Part shown: positions 5,773 through 13,247 of the stretch, in pieces
Layout of the letters: every line of letters starts with the position of its first letter
Position numbering within the stretch: position 1 is the first letter of the stretch
Assembly: GCA_009838385.1 (NCBI GenBank)
Contig: VXRS01000208.1
Location: 1 to 13,618 of the forward strand
Reading direction: 5' to 3'
DNA: 13,618 nt
Source: Dehalococcoidia bacterium
GTDB lineage: Bacteria > Chloroflexota > Dehalococcoidia > Tepidiformales > Tepidiformaceae
Made by a program: the position numbers and the translations under genes
The notes under the pieces: model-generated
What the model was told of the DNA's origin: nothing
The model's input: the letters and a program-made list of their open reading frames with translations, nothing else
Databases searched by the model: none

Positions 5773-8211
5773 ATGGTAGATCGCTACGACCCGCACACCA
5801 TCGAGCCGAAGTGGCGCGAACGCTGGCAAGCCGATGGCATCGATCACGCCAGCGACGACGACGAGCGCCCGCCGTGGTACGTGCTCACGATGTTCCCCTA
5901 CCCCTCGGGCGACTTTCACACGGGCCACTGGTACGCCATGACCCCCTCCGACTCCTTCGCCCGCTTCCGCCGCATGCAGGGGTACAACGTGCTGTTCCCC
6001 ATCGGCTTCGATGCGTTTGGCCTCCCCGCCGAGAACGCCGCCATCCAGCGCGGCGTCGACCCGAAGGAGTGGACCTACGGGAACATCGAGCGCATGCGCC
6101 AGCAGCTCCGCTCGATGGGCGCGAGCTTCGACTGGGAGCGCGAGATCGTCACCTGCGACCCCGATTACTACCGCTGGACCCAGTGGTGGTTCCTGAAGCT
6201 CTACGAGCAAGGTCTCGCCTACCGCGCCGAGGCCGCCGCCAACTGGTGCCCCGGCTGCCAGACCGTGCTCGCCAACGAGCAGGTGCTCGACGGCCTCTGT
6301 GAGCGCTCCGATGATCCCGTCGAACGCCGCTTCCTCACGCAGTGGTTCTTCCGCATCACCGCCTACGCCGAGGAGCTGCTGGACTTCGGCGGCATGGATT
6401 GGCCCGAGCGCGTCACCACCATGCAGCGGAACTGGATCGGCCGCTCCGAGGGGGCCAACCTGCGTTTCCCCGTCGACGTCGCGGGCGTCGACGAGCCCCT
6501 GACCGTCTTCACGACGCGTCCCGACACCGTCTACGGGGCCACCTTCATGGTGCTCGCGCCGGAGCACGAGCTCGTCGAGCGCATCACCACCGATGAGCAG
6601 CGCGAGGCTGTCGACGCGTACGTCGCCGCCACCTCGCGTGTCGCCGAGGTCGAGCGACTCTCCACCGAGCGGGAGAAGACGGGCGTGTTCACGGGCGCGT
6701 ACGCCGTCAACCCGTTCAACGGCGAACGCATCCCCATCTGGATCGCCGACTACGTGCTCGTGACCTACGGGACCGGCGCGATCATGGCCGTCCCCGCGCA
6801 CGACGAGCGCGACTTCGAATTCGCCCGCGACCACGGTCTCGAAGTCGTGCCGGTGTTCGACCACCCCGAGGTCGACGTGAGCGTGCCGCTCGAGGCGGCG
6901 TTCACCGAAGGCGGCGCGATGATCAACTCGGGACCCTTCGACGGAACTCCGGCAAGCGAGGCCATTCCCGCCGTCATCGCCCACGCCGAGGCGGAAGGCG
7001 CCGGCACGGGGGCGATCACCTACCGCCTGCGCGACTGGCTCATCTCGCGCCAGCGCTACTGGGGCACGCCCATCCCCATGATTCACTGCGATTCCTGCGG
7101 CGTGGTGCCTGTACCAGAGGCCGATCTTCCCGTCGTCCTACCCGACAACGTGCACTTCGAGCCGACCGGTCAGTCGCCCCTGACGCAGATCGAGGAGTGG
7201 GTCAACGTCGACTGCCCGCAGTGCGACGCCACCGCCCGCCGCGAGACGGACACGCTCGACACATTCATGTGCTCGAGCTGGTACCAGATGCGCTACGTCG
7301 ACCCCCACAACCCCGAGCGCCCCTTCTCGGCGGACGCGATGCGCCAGTGGCTCCCGGTCGACCTCTATACGGGCGGCGCCGAGCACGCCGTCATGCACCT
7401 CCTCTACACCCGCTTCTTCTGGAAGGCGGCGCGCGACATGGGCATCGTCGAGGGCGACGAGCCGATGAAACGCCTCTTCAACCAGGGCGTCATCCTCGGC
7501 CCCGATGGCAACCGCATGTCCAAGAGCCGCGGCAACGTTGTCGCGCCCGACGACCTGGTGGCGCAGCACGGCGCCGACGCCTTCCGCTGCCAGCTCATGT
7601 TCGTGGGGCCCTGGGACCAGGGCGGGCCCTACAACCCGAGCGGCATGCCCGGCATCGTGCGCTGGCTCAACCGCCTCTGGTCCGTTGCGACCGAAGCCCC
7701 TCCCGAAGCCGGCGACGGCGCCGCGTCGCGGGAGCTCGTGGCCGCCACCCACCGCACCATCCGCGACGTCAGCAACGACATCGAGGAGTTCCGCTTCAAC
7801 ACCGCCATCGCGCGCCTGATGGAGCTAACGACCGCCCTCTCGCGTGCGCGTGAGTCGGGAGGCGTCGACGGAGCCACCTGGGAACGCTCCGTCGAGACGC
7901 TGATCCTGCTGGCGGCGCCCCTCGCCCCCCACATCGCCGAGGAGCTCTGGGACCGCCGCGGGAAGCCCTACAGCGTCCACCAGCGGGCCTGGCCCGAGTT
8001 CGACGAGTCACTCGTCGTCGAGGAGACGGTCGAGATCGTCGTGCAGGTCAACGGCAGGGTGCGGGACCACCTCACCCTCCCCGTCGACGCCGGCGAGGAC
8101 GCCGCGCTTGCCGGTGCGCTGGCGAGTGATCGCGTGCAGGGTTGGGTTGAGGGCAAGGAGCCGCGTCGCGTGATCTACGTGCCCGGCAAGCTGCTCAACA
8201 TCGTCGTCTAG
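5773..8211 (+). CDS. leuS: Leucyl-tRNA synthetase LeuS
   Basis: LeuS charges tRNA-Leu with leucine and edits mischarged tRNA. The 812-aa product is a normal bacterial length, with ATG 5773 behind GAGGAG (5763-5768). Class-I signatures are FPYPSGDFHTGH with the HIGH motif as HTGH (residues 49-52) and KMSKS as RMSKS (581-585). Other family segments are FGLPAENAA, NWCPGC, and the CP1 editing domain with TTRPDTVYGATFMVLAPEH and TYGTGAIMAVPAHDERD, the last containing the Asp of the editing site. Further along are WLISRQRYWGTPIP with CDSCG and CPQC, CSSWY, the YTGGAEHAVMHLLY segment, an anticodon-binding helical domain, and a C-terminal domain (VQVNGRVRD). The gene has its own predicted promoter and a structured leader. 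It ends 13 nt from the convergent yggT stop. Confidence 0.97.
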   Translation: MVDRYDPHTIEPKWRERWQADGIDHASDDDERPPWYVLTMFPYPSGDFHTGHWYAMTPSDSFARFRRMQGYNVLFPIGFDAFGLPAENAAIQRGVDPKEWTYGNIERMRQQLRSMGASFDWEREIVTCDPDYYRWTQWWFLKLYEQGLAYRAEAAANWCPGCQTVLANEQVLDGLCERSDDPVERRFLTQWFFRITAYAEELLDFGGMDWPERVTTMQRNWIGRSEGANLRFPVDVAGVDEPLTVFTTRPDTVYGATFMVLAPEHELVERITTDEQREAVDAYVAATSRVAEVERLSTEREKTGVFTGAYAVNPFNGERIPIWIADYVLVTYGTGAIMAVPAHDERDFEFARDHGLEVVPVFDHPEVDVSVPLEAAFTEGGAMINSGPFDGTPASEAIPAVIAHAEAEGAGTGAITYRLRDWLISRQRYWGTPIPMIHCDSCGVVPVPEADLPVVLPDNVHFEPTGQSPLTQIEEWVNVDCPQCDATARRETDTLDTFMCSSWYQMRYVDPHNPERPFSADAMRQWLPVDLYTGGAEHAVMHLLYTRFFWKAARDMGIVEGDEPMKRLFNQGVILGPDGNRMSKSRGNVVAPDDLVAQHGADAFRCQLMFVGPWDQGGPYNPSGMPGIVRWLNRLWSVATEAPPEAGDGAASRELVAATHRTIRDVSNDIEEFRFNTAIARLMELTTALSRARESGGVDGATWERSVETLILLAAPLAPHIAEELWDRRGKPYSVHQRAWPEFDESLVVEETVEIVVQVNGRVRDHLTLPVDAGEDAALAGALASDRVQGWVEGKEPRRVIYVPGKLLNIVV

Positions 8212-8224
8212 CGGGCGCTGAACC

Positions 8225-8482
8225 TCAGTTCGAGACGCGGTTCACGACCCAGATCATGAGCCAGAGCACGATGATGACGACCATTGGGCTCAGGTCGATC
8301 ATCCCCGTGCGCGGCATGGCGCGTCGTACCGGGTCGATCAGTGGGTCCGTGATCTGGTGGACGAGCCGAATGAGCGGATTCGTGCGCGAAATCGGGAACC
8401 AGCTCAGTAGCGCCCGCGCCACGATCGCGACAATGAGGATGTAGAGAAAGGCCCGGAACAGGTCGGCGATGACAGGGTTCAC
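8225..8482 (-). CDS. yggT: YggT family membrane protein
   Basis: The GTG at 8482 overlaps the proC stop (GTGA) and gives an 85-aa product. The longer frame back to 8530 adds only arginine-rich residues from inside proC. Family features are the first membrane span at about residues 8-29, ending RALLSWFP; the connecting NPLIRLVHQITDPLIDP (35-51) and RRAMPRTGMIDLSP (53-66); and the second span at about 66-80. YggT proteins are inner-membrane proteins of poorly defined role, linked to osmotic protection in some bacteria and often found beside yggS, proC and division genes. Here it ends the minus-strand run and converges with leuS across 13 nt. Confidence 0.9.
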   Translation of the reverse strand: MNPVIADLFRAFLYILIVAIVARALLSWFPISRTNPLIRLVHQITDPLIDPVRRAMPRTGMIDLSPMVVIIVLWLMIWVVNRVSN

Positions 8483-9273
8483 TGGGCCGCTCCCAGCTCG
8501 CGCGAGCGTTCGCAGGCGGCGCGGACGCACGCCTCGATGAGCGCGCGGAACTCCCCGCGATCCAGCTCCGCGAGTCCCGCAGCGGTTGTGCCGCCCTTTG
8601 AGGTGACGCGCTCGCGCAGGACCGCCGGCGGGAAGTCGCTGACCTGTGCGTAGGCAGCCGAGCCGGTAAGCGTCTGCATCGTCATCGCCTCCGCTTCTTC
8701 ATGGGTCAGGCCGATGGCCACGCCCGCGTCGATGAGCGCCTCGATGAACAGGAACACGTAGGCGGGGCCGCTGCCGCTCAGCGCCGTGGCCATGTCGATC
8801 TTCCCCTCGTCGTCGACGTAGAGGTCCTGTCCGATCGCGCCGAGCAGCTCGCGCACGGTCTCCCGCTGCCCCTCGTCGACCGACTCGGTCGCGGTCCAGA
8901 CGCTCATGCCGGCGTTGATGGTGGCGGGCGTATTGGGCATGACGCGCACGATGCGGTCGTGCCCGAATCGCTCCGCGAGGTTCGCGATGCGGACGCCCGC
9001 CATGATCGACATCAGGAGCGCGTCGCTCGCCAGCTTTCCGGACAGGCTGTGGAGCTCCTGTGGCTTGATGGCCAGCAGCACGAGGCTCGCGCCGGCAAGC
9101 GCGTCGCCGGCCTCGTCCGCCGTGGCGACGCCGTAGCGCGCCGCAAGGTCCTCCCGGCGCTCGGCGATGAGCTCGACGACCGTCACGTCGCTCGCAGCAA
9201 CCACCCCCCGGTCGAGCGCGCCCGCCAGCATGGCCTCCCCCATCACCCCGCCGCCCACGATCGCGACAGTCAC
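8479..9273 (-). CDS. proC: Pyrroline-5-carboxylate reductase ProC
   Basis: ProC reduces pyrroline-5-carboxylate to proline with NAD(P)H in the cytoplasm. The 264-aa product has the Rossmann loop IVGGGVMGEAML (5-16), LAIKPQ (67-72), RVMPNTPATINAG (110-122), SGSGPAYVFLF (166-176) and the C-terminal helical dimer signature RVTSKGGTTAAGL (222-234). The GTG start at 9273 overlaps the yggS stop (GTGA) and its own stop overlaps yggT (GTGA), so all three are probably translated as a coupled set. Length and motifs are complete, with no anomaly. Confidence 0.96.
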   Translation of the reverse strand: MTVAIVGGGVMGEAMLAGALDRGVVAASDVTVVELIAERREDLAARYGVATADEAGDALAGASLVLLAIKPQELHSLSGKLASDALLMSIMAGVRIANLAERFGHDRIVRVMPNTPATINAGMSVWTATESVDEGQRETVRELLGAIGQDLYVDDEGKIDMATALSGSGPAYVFLFIEALIDAGVAIGLTHEEAEAMTMQTLTGSAAYAQVSDFPPAVLRERVTSKGGTTAAGLAELDRGEFRALIEACVRAACERSRELGAAQ

Positions 9274-9956
9274 GTCGTGCGCTCCCCGAAGATGGCGCGC
9301 CCCACCCGCACCAGCGTCGCCCCCTCCTCGATCGCAACCTCGAAGTCGTCCGTCATCCCCATAGAGAGCTCCGGCAACTCGAAGCGCTCAGCCAGTTCGC
9401 GCAGCTCGCGGAACACCGGCCGCACGTCCTCGGGATCGCCGGCGATCGGCGCGATCGTCATGAGGCCGCGCAGGCGCAGGTTCGCCGCCTCGCGCGCCGC
9501 CTCGACCAGCCCGGCGACCTCGTTGGGCGTAACGCCCTGCTTCTGCGCCTCGGCGGCGACGTTGACCTGCAGGAGCACGTCGCGCGGGGCGGGCCCCGCC
9601 CCGTCGAGTCGCGCCAGCAGCTTTGCCGAGTCGGCCGAGTGGATGACGTCGAAGGCCGAGGCTGCCACTTTGGCCTTGTTCGATTGGAGGTGCCCCACCA
9701 GGTGCCAGGTCGCCTCGACGCCAGCGTTCCTGGCCGCTTCGATCTTGGGCACGGCTTCCTGGATGCGGTTCTCGCCGAAGTGCCGGAGGCCTCCGGCGTG
9801 CGCCGCCCGGATCGCTTCGACCGGCTGGCCCTTGCTGACGGCCACGAGCGTCACGGAAGCGAGATCCCGGCCAGCTCGCTGGCAGGCCCGAGCGATGCGC
9901 TCGCGCACACGCTCGACGCCCGCTTCCACGTCTTGCTGCAGGGCGACCGCGCTCAC
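9270..9956 (-). CDS. yggS: PLP homeostasis protein YggS (alanine-racemase-fold, YggS/PROSC family)
   Basis: YggS binds pyridoxal phosphate without a known catalytic activity and balances free PLP and amino-acid pools. The 228-aa product has LVAVSKGQP with the PLP Lys at K42, FGENRIQE (60-67), WHLVGHLQSNK (84-94), RGLMTI (163-168), LSMGMTDDFEVAI (197-209) and RVGRAIFG (217-224), all typical. The GTG start (9956) lacks a strong ribosome binding site. TAAGAT stands at 9964-9969, placed so that transcription could begin at or next to the GTG itself, a possible leaderless start, although no -35 supports it. The gene lies 42 nt after nrdJ and overlaps proC. Confidence 0.94.
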   Translation of the reverse strand: MSAVALQQDVEAGVERVRERIARACQRAGRDLASVTLVAVSKGQPVEAIRAAHAGGLRHFGENRIQEAVPKIEAARNAGVEATWHLVGHLQSNKAKVAASAFDVIHSADSAKLLARLDGAGPAPRDVLLQVNVAAEAQKQGVTPNEVAGLVEAAREAANLRLRGLMTIAPIAGDPEDVRPVFRELRELAERFELPELSMGMTDDFEVAIEEGATLVRVGRAIFGERTT

Positions 9957-9998
9957 GGGCTCGATCTTACTCGTGCCCGAGCGAGACCGGAGCGCCTC

Positions 9999-12410
9999 CT
10001 AGCCGCACTTGGTGTAGCCGCAGCTCCGGCAGACGAGGCAACCCTCGCCGTACTCAAGGACCGAGCCGCATTCGGGGCAGCCCACCCCGCTCGGGACCAT
10101 GTCGCCGTGGGATAACACGGGCTCGTCCACGCCCCGGCTCTCGACGACCTCGTAGGGCGGGATGAGCGTCGGCTGCACCGCCGCTTCGCTGTCGCCGAAC
10201 TTCAGCTCCAGCCAGCGGAAGATGTAGTCGGTAATGCTCGTCGCGATCGGAATCTCGGGGTTGCCCGTGGGGCCGCTCGGCTCGAAGCGGCTACCCTGCA
10301 TCCTGCTCGCGAGCACCGAGACCGGCACCCCGAACTGGAGCGCATAGCTCGTCAGCATCGCCAGGCTGTCCATCAGCGCCATCACCGTCGAGCCCTGCTT
10401 GCTCACGTTTACGAAGAGCTCGCCGGGGGTCCCGTCCGCGAAGAGGCCGACGGTCATGTACCCCTCCTGCTCCCCCACGCGGAACTTGTGCGTGATCGAC
10501 TGGCGCTCGTCGGGGAGGCGGCGGCGGATGGGCCGGCCCTTCTCCGCCACCAGCGCCTCGGCGGCGGCGATGGCCTCGGCGGCGGCCTCCTCGCTCTCGC
10601 TCTCCTCCTCGCCCGCGTGCTTCAGCACCTGCAGGTCGCGAGAGCCGTCGCGGTAGATGGTGATGCCCTTGCAGCCCGTGTCGTACGCCAGCTGGTAGGC
10701 GGTGGCGACGTCCTCGACCGTGGCCTCGTTGGGGAAGTTGATCGTCTTCGAGACAGCGTTGTCGGTGTGCGCCTGGAACGCCGCCTGCATGCGCACATGC
10801 GCCTCCGGGGCGATGTCGTGCGCCGTCACGAACACCTCCTTCACCCAGTCCGGCACGTCCGTGCGCTCGGCCAGGTGCCCGCCGTGGGCGAGGAAGTCGA
10901 TCAGGTCGTCGCTGTAGAAGCCCTCGGTCCGGGCGATGTGCTCGAAGTGCTCGTTCACCTCGTTCAGCTCGACCCGCTTCGTGGGGTCGTCCTTGTCGAG
11001 GTAGTGCGAGCGCACGAAGGCCAGCGCGAACACCGGCTCAACGCCGCCCGAGCAGTCGGCGATGATGCTGAGCGTGCCCGTGGGCGCGATCGTCGTGCGG
11101 GTCGAGTTGCGCAGTGGCATCGGTCCCTCGCCCCCGCCGGGCCCGTACATCGACTGGCCCCACTCGGGGAAGTTGCCGCGTACGGCGGCGAGGTTGTGTG
11201 AGGCCGCGTCCGCCTCGCGCTGGATGAAGCCCATCACTTCGCGGGCCAGCGCGAGCGCCTGCTCGGAGTCGTAGGGGATGCGCAGCTCGAGCAGCATGTC
11301 CGCCCAGCCCATCACCCCCAGCCCGATGCGGCGGATGGCGAGGGAGGTCTCCTCGATCTCCTCGATCGGGTACTGGTTCATCTCGATCACGTTGTCGAGC
11401 AGGTGTACGCAGCGGTGCACCGTCGAGCCCAGACGCTCGAAGTCCACCGCCTTCGAGCCCGGCTCGCCGACCACGAAGTGGGCCAGGTTGAGCGAGCCCA
11501 GGTTGCACGAGTCGTAGGAGTACAGCGGCTGCTCGCCGCAGGGGTTCGTCGATTCGATCGGTCCCCGCCCCGGGACGGGGTTCGCACGGCCGTCGTTGAT
11601 GCGGTCGATGAAGATGACGCCCGGGTCACCGTTCTGCCAGGCGTTCTCCACCATCGTCTGCCAGACCTCGCGGGCGTTCCGCTTGTCTATCGCCTCGCCC
11701 GTCTTGGGACTGATCAGGTTGTAGTCGCCGCCCTCCTCCAGCGCCGTCATGAACTCGTCCGTCACGGCCACGCTGATGTTGAAGTTCGTCAGCGTGGTCA
11801 TGTCCGCCTTCATCTCGATGAAGTGGTCGATGTCCGGGTGGTCGACGCGCAGGATGCCCATGTTGGCGCCCCGCCGCGTGCCGCCCTGCTTGATCGCCTC
11901 CGTGGCCGAGTCGAACACCGTCATGAAGGACACGGGACCGCTGGCGACGCCCATCGTGCTGCGCACGCGGTCGTTCGCCGGGCGCAGACGCGAGAAGGCG
12001 AAGCCCGTACCGCCGCCCGACTTGTGGATCACGGCCGTGTCGCGGATCGCCTTGAAGATGCCGTCGATCGAATCCGGCACCGGCAGCACGAAACACGCCG
12101 AAAGCTGCTGCAGATCGCGCCCCGCGTTCACCAGCGTCGGCGAGTTCGGGAGGAAATCGAGCGAGGAGAGCAGGCGGTAGAAGTCCTGCTCGGCGGCGGT
12201 GCGATCGGCCTCCGTGCCGCCGAAGCGCAGCTCCGCCTGGGAGAGGTTGCGCGCCACCCGCTGGAAACACTGATCGGGCGTCTCGATCGGATCGCCCTTG
12301 TCGTCGCGCGCCACAATGCGACGCTCCATGACCACGACGGCGTTCTCCGAAAGCGGTGTCGCGGCGAAACCGGCGCCGGTATCGGGAGTGGGCTCGGAAG
12401 TGGTAACCAT
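9999..12410 (-). CDS. nrdJ: Vitamin B12-dependent (class II) ribonucleoside-diphosphate reductase NrdJ
   Basis: NrdJ reduces ribonucleotides to deoxyribonucleotides using adenosylcobalamin to make the active-site thiyl radical, independent of oxygen. The 803-aa product starts at ATG 12410 with GGAGG five bases upstream (12416-12420). The frame is open to an earlier ATG at 12500, but that would place the promoter and SOS-like box inside the gene. Motifs: FLPNSPTLVNAG, the redox Cys in LSACFVLP (C106), HKSGGGTGFAFSRLRP, RRGANMGIL, the radical loop NPCGE (N289, C291, E293), its partner Cys in DSCNLGSLNL (C302), and PTGTLSIIADCSGG. An acidic linker precedes the C-terminal domain. The tail (C778, C781, C791, C794, C797, C802) is the usual zinc/thiol-shuttle end, with CG as the last residues. 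Spacing between C291 and C302 (11) matches the Thermotoga enzyme. No intein and no N-terminal ATP-cone are seen. Confidence 0.97.
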   Translation of the reverse strand: MVTTSEPTPDTGAGFAATPLSENAVVVMERRIVARDDKGDPIETPDQCFQRVARNLSQAELRFGGTEADRTAAEQDFYRLLSSLDFLPNSPTLVNAGRDLQQLSACFVLPVPDSIDGIFKAIRDTAVIHKSGGGTGFAFSRLRPANDRVRSTMGVASGPVSFMTVFDSATEAIKQGGTRRGANMGILRVDHPDIDHFIEMKADMTTLTNFNISVAVTDEFMTALEEGGDYNLISPKTGEAIDKRNAREVWQTMVENAWQNGDPGVIFIDRINDGRANPVPGRGPIESTNPCGEQPLYSYDSCNLGSLNLAHFVVGEPGSKAVDFERLGSTVHRCVHLLDNVIEMNQYPIEEIEETSLAIRRIGLGVMGWADMLLELRIPYDSEQALALAREVMGFIQREADAASHNLAAVRGNFPEWGQSMYGPGGGEGPMPLRNSTRTTIAPTGTLSIIADCSGGVEPVFALAFVRSHYLDKDDPTKRVELNEVNEHFEHIARTEGFYSDDLIDFLAHGGHLAERTDVPDWVKEVFVTAHDIAPEAHVRMQAAFQAHTDNAVSKTINFPNEATVEDVATAYQLAYDTGCKGITIYRDGSRDLQVLKHAGEEESESEEAAAEAIAAAEALVAEKGRPIRRRLPDERQSITHKFRVGEQEGYMTVGLFADGTPGELFVNVSKQGSTVMALMDSLAMLTSYALQFGVPVSVLASRMQGSRFEPSGPTGNPEIPIATSITDYIFRWLELKFGDSEAAVQPTLIPPYEVVESRGVDEPVLSHGDMVPSGVGCPECGSVLEYGEGCLVCRSCGYTKCG

Positions 12411-12450
12411 GGTGTCCTCCAGCAGGTTCCAGGTGGCGGGTCTAGGGGTA

Positions 12451-12462
12451 GAACATGTGTTC
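12451..12462 (-). promoter_or_regulatory. LexA-type SOS box in the nrdJ promoter region
   Basis: GAACATGTGTTC on the plus strand (GAACACATGTTC on the gene strand) fits the Gram-positive-type LexA site GAAC-N4-GTTC exactly; the outer five bases on each side (GAACA/TGTTC) are perfect inverted copies. It lies at about +3 to +14 relative to the predicted nrdJ start of transcription, where a bound repressor would block transcription. LexA of this recognition type is known in Gram-positive bacteria and in Dehalococcoides. No lexA gene is in the window. Confidence 0.5.
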
Positions 12463-12471
12463 GGGGCGAGC

Positions 12472-12500
12472 AGGGTAACGCCGCTGGCCCCGGGCTGCAA
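12472..12500 (-). promoter_or_regulatory. Predicted nrdJ promoter
   Basis: On the minus strand TTGCAG (-35, 12495-12500; five of six matches to TTGACA allowing one swap is not claimed, four positions match) and TACCCT (-10, 12472-12477) are separated by exactly 17 nt. Transcription would start near 12465. The promoter begins about ten bases after the nrdR stop (12511), so nrdJ can be transcribed alone or by read-through from nrdR. Confidence 0.5.
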
Positions 12501-12510
12501 CCGCCATCAA

Positions 12511-13059
12511 CTACCCTACCGTTCTCAGGATGGGCTCGGGATCACCCGAGTCTGCCTGGCGGTCTTCGTTGGGCAGCGCTAGTTGTCCGGTCTCCTCGTC
12601 GGAAGAGGGGGCGTGCCCCTCGTCTAGGGCCTGGAGAGCGTCCTTGAGCGAATCCAGATCGGCGAACGCGCGATAGACAGAGGCGAAACGAATGTAAGCG
12701 ATGTGATCGATCCGCCTTAGCGCGTCGACGGCGAGCTCGCCGATGACCGAGGAAGGCACCTCAAGGCGACCGTCGCTGGTGACTCGACCTGCGATGTCGG
12801 CCACGACGGCGTCGAGTTGGTCGGCGGAGACGTTGCGCTTGGCGCAGGCGGAGCGTAATCCGGCGAGCAGCTTCTCTCTATCAAAGTCCTCCCGCCGTCC
12901 GTCCTTCTTGACTACTTGGAGGATGGAGCGAACAACGGTCTCAAGAGTGGTAAAACGCTCCCCACAGTCCGCACACTCGCGCCGCCGCCGCACGGCATTC
13001 CCTGTCCCCCGGCTGTCCGTCACGCGCGAACTGTCGGAGTGGCAGTAGGGGCAGCGCAT
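12511..13059 (-). CDS. nrdR: Transcriptional repressor NrdR
   Basis: NrdR is a zinc-ribbon/ATP-cone repressor that senses the dATP/ATP ratio and represses ribonucleotide reductase genes. The 182-aa product starts at ATG 13059 behind GAGGAG (13065-13070). The zinc ribbon is formed by CPYC (C3, C6) and CADC (C29, C32) with the RRRREC and GERFTTLE signatures. The ATP-cone spans about residues 47-137 (VVKKDGRREDFDREKLLAGL, then HIAYIRFASVYRAF). It is longer than the usual 150-160 residues because of a polar, acidic tail from about 146 (EGHAPSSDEETG and on) with no recognised motif. The gene lies directly upstream of nrdJ, its expected target, but I did not find a clear pair of NrdR boxes in either promoter. 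Confidence 0.97.
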   Translation of the reverse strand: MRCPYCHSDSSRVTDSRGTGNAVRRRRECADCGERFTTLETVVRSILQVVKKDGRREDFDREKLLAGLRSACAKRNVSADQLDAVVADIAGRVTSDGRLEVPSSVIGELAVDALRRIDHIAYIRFASVYRAFADLDSLKDALQALDEGHAPSSDEETGQLALPNEDRQADSGDPEPILRTVG

Positions 13060-13100
13060 AATAGCTCCTCAATTGTTAACGTGCCTACACGCTTGCCCGC

Positions 13101-13129
13101 ATCATGCCTAGCCGCACGCGGGGTGTCAA
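13101..13129 (-). promoter_or_regulatory. Predicted nrdR promoter
   Basis: On the minus strand a perfect -35 hexamer TTGACA (13124-13129) and CATGAT (-10, 13101-13106; four of six matches) are separated by exactly 17 nt. Transcription would start near 13094, leaving a leader of about 35 nt with a strong GAGGAG site. The -35 is embedded in the proximal copy of the 18-bp direct repeat. Confidence 0.6.
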
Positions 13130-13135
13130 GAAAAA
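13118..13135. repeat. 18-bp direct repeat, copy 1
   Basis: GCGGGGTGTCAAGAAAAA occurs here and again, identically, at 13143-13160, a period of 25 nt. This copy carries the TTGACA (minus strand) used in the predicted nrdR promoter. Confidence 0.85.
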
Positions 13136-13142
13136 ACCGCCA

Positions 13143-13160
13143 GCGGGGTGTCAAGAAAAA
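13143..13160. repeat. 18-bp direct repeat, copy 2
   Basis: Identical to 13118-13135 with a 7-nt spacer (ACCGCCA) between the copies. It also holds TTGACA on the minus strand (13149-13154), but no matching -10 stands 17 nt downstream. The GTGTCAAG core and tandem layout resemble repeated transposase-binding sites at insertion-sequence ends, though no transposase is present in the window. Confidence 0.85.
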
Positions 13161-13186
13161 GACCACCAAATGTAGGACTGCCTGCT

Positions 13187-13207
13187 GCCCAGATACAACA
13201 TCTGGGC
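13187..13207 (-). terminator. Hairpin behind the cysteine-rich gene, possible terminator
   Basis: GCCCAGAT (13187-13194) and ATCTGGGC (13200-13207) form a perfect eight-pair stem around ACAAC. It lies 40 nt after the stop of the minus-strand gene ending at 13248 and upstream of the nrdR promoter, where a terminator would be expected. On the minus strand it is followed by a mixed sequence, and the first T-run comes only about 27 nt later, so it is not a typical intrinsic terminator. Confidence 0.4.
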
Positions 13208-13247
13208 CTTTGGGCCGTACATGCAGCTCTGCTCTCTGCCTGCCACG

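Noticed and set aside
8212..8224. A bidirectional terminator between leuS and yggT
   Set aside because: Only 13 nt separate the convergent stops, and no hairpin with T-runs is visible there.
12411..12500. An upstream in-frame ATG that would lengthen NrdJ by 30 residues
   Set aside because: The ATG at 12410 has a strong GGAGG at ideal distance, and the extra segment contains the predicted promoter and SOS-like box.
12411..12510. NrdR boxes (ACAC-AT-rich-GTGT palindromes) upstream of nrdJ
   Set aside because: The only palindrome here is GAACATGTGTTC, which fits a LexA-type site better; no pair of sites at the usual helical spacing was found.
11403..12647. A 414-codon plus-strand frame opposite nrdJ
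   Set aside because: It is arginine/valine/histidine-rich with no motif, runs antisense to a complete NrdJ, and crosses the nrdJ promoter and nrdR end.
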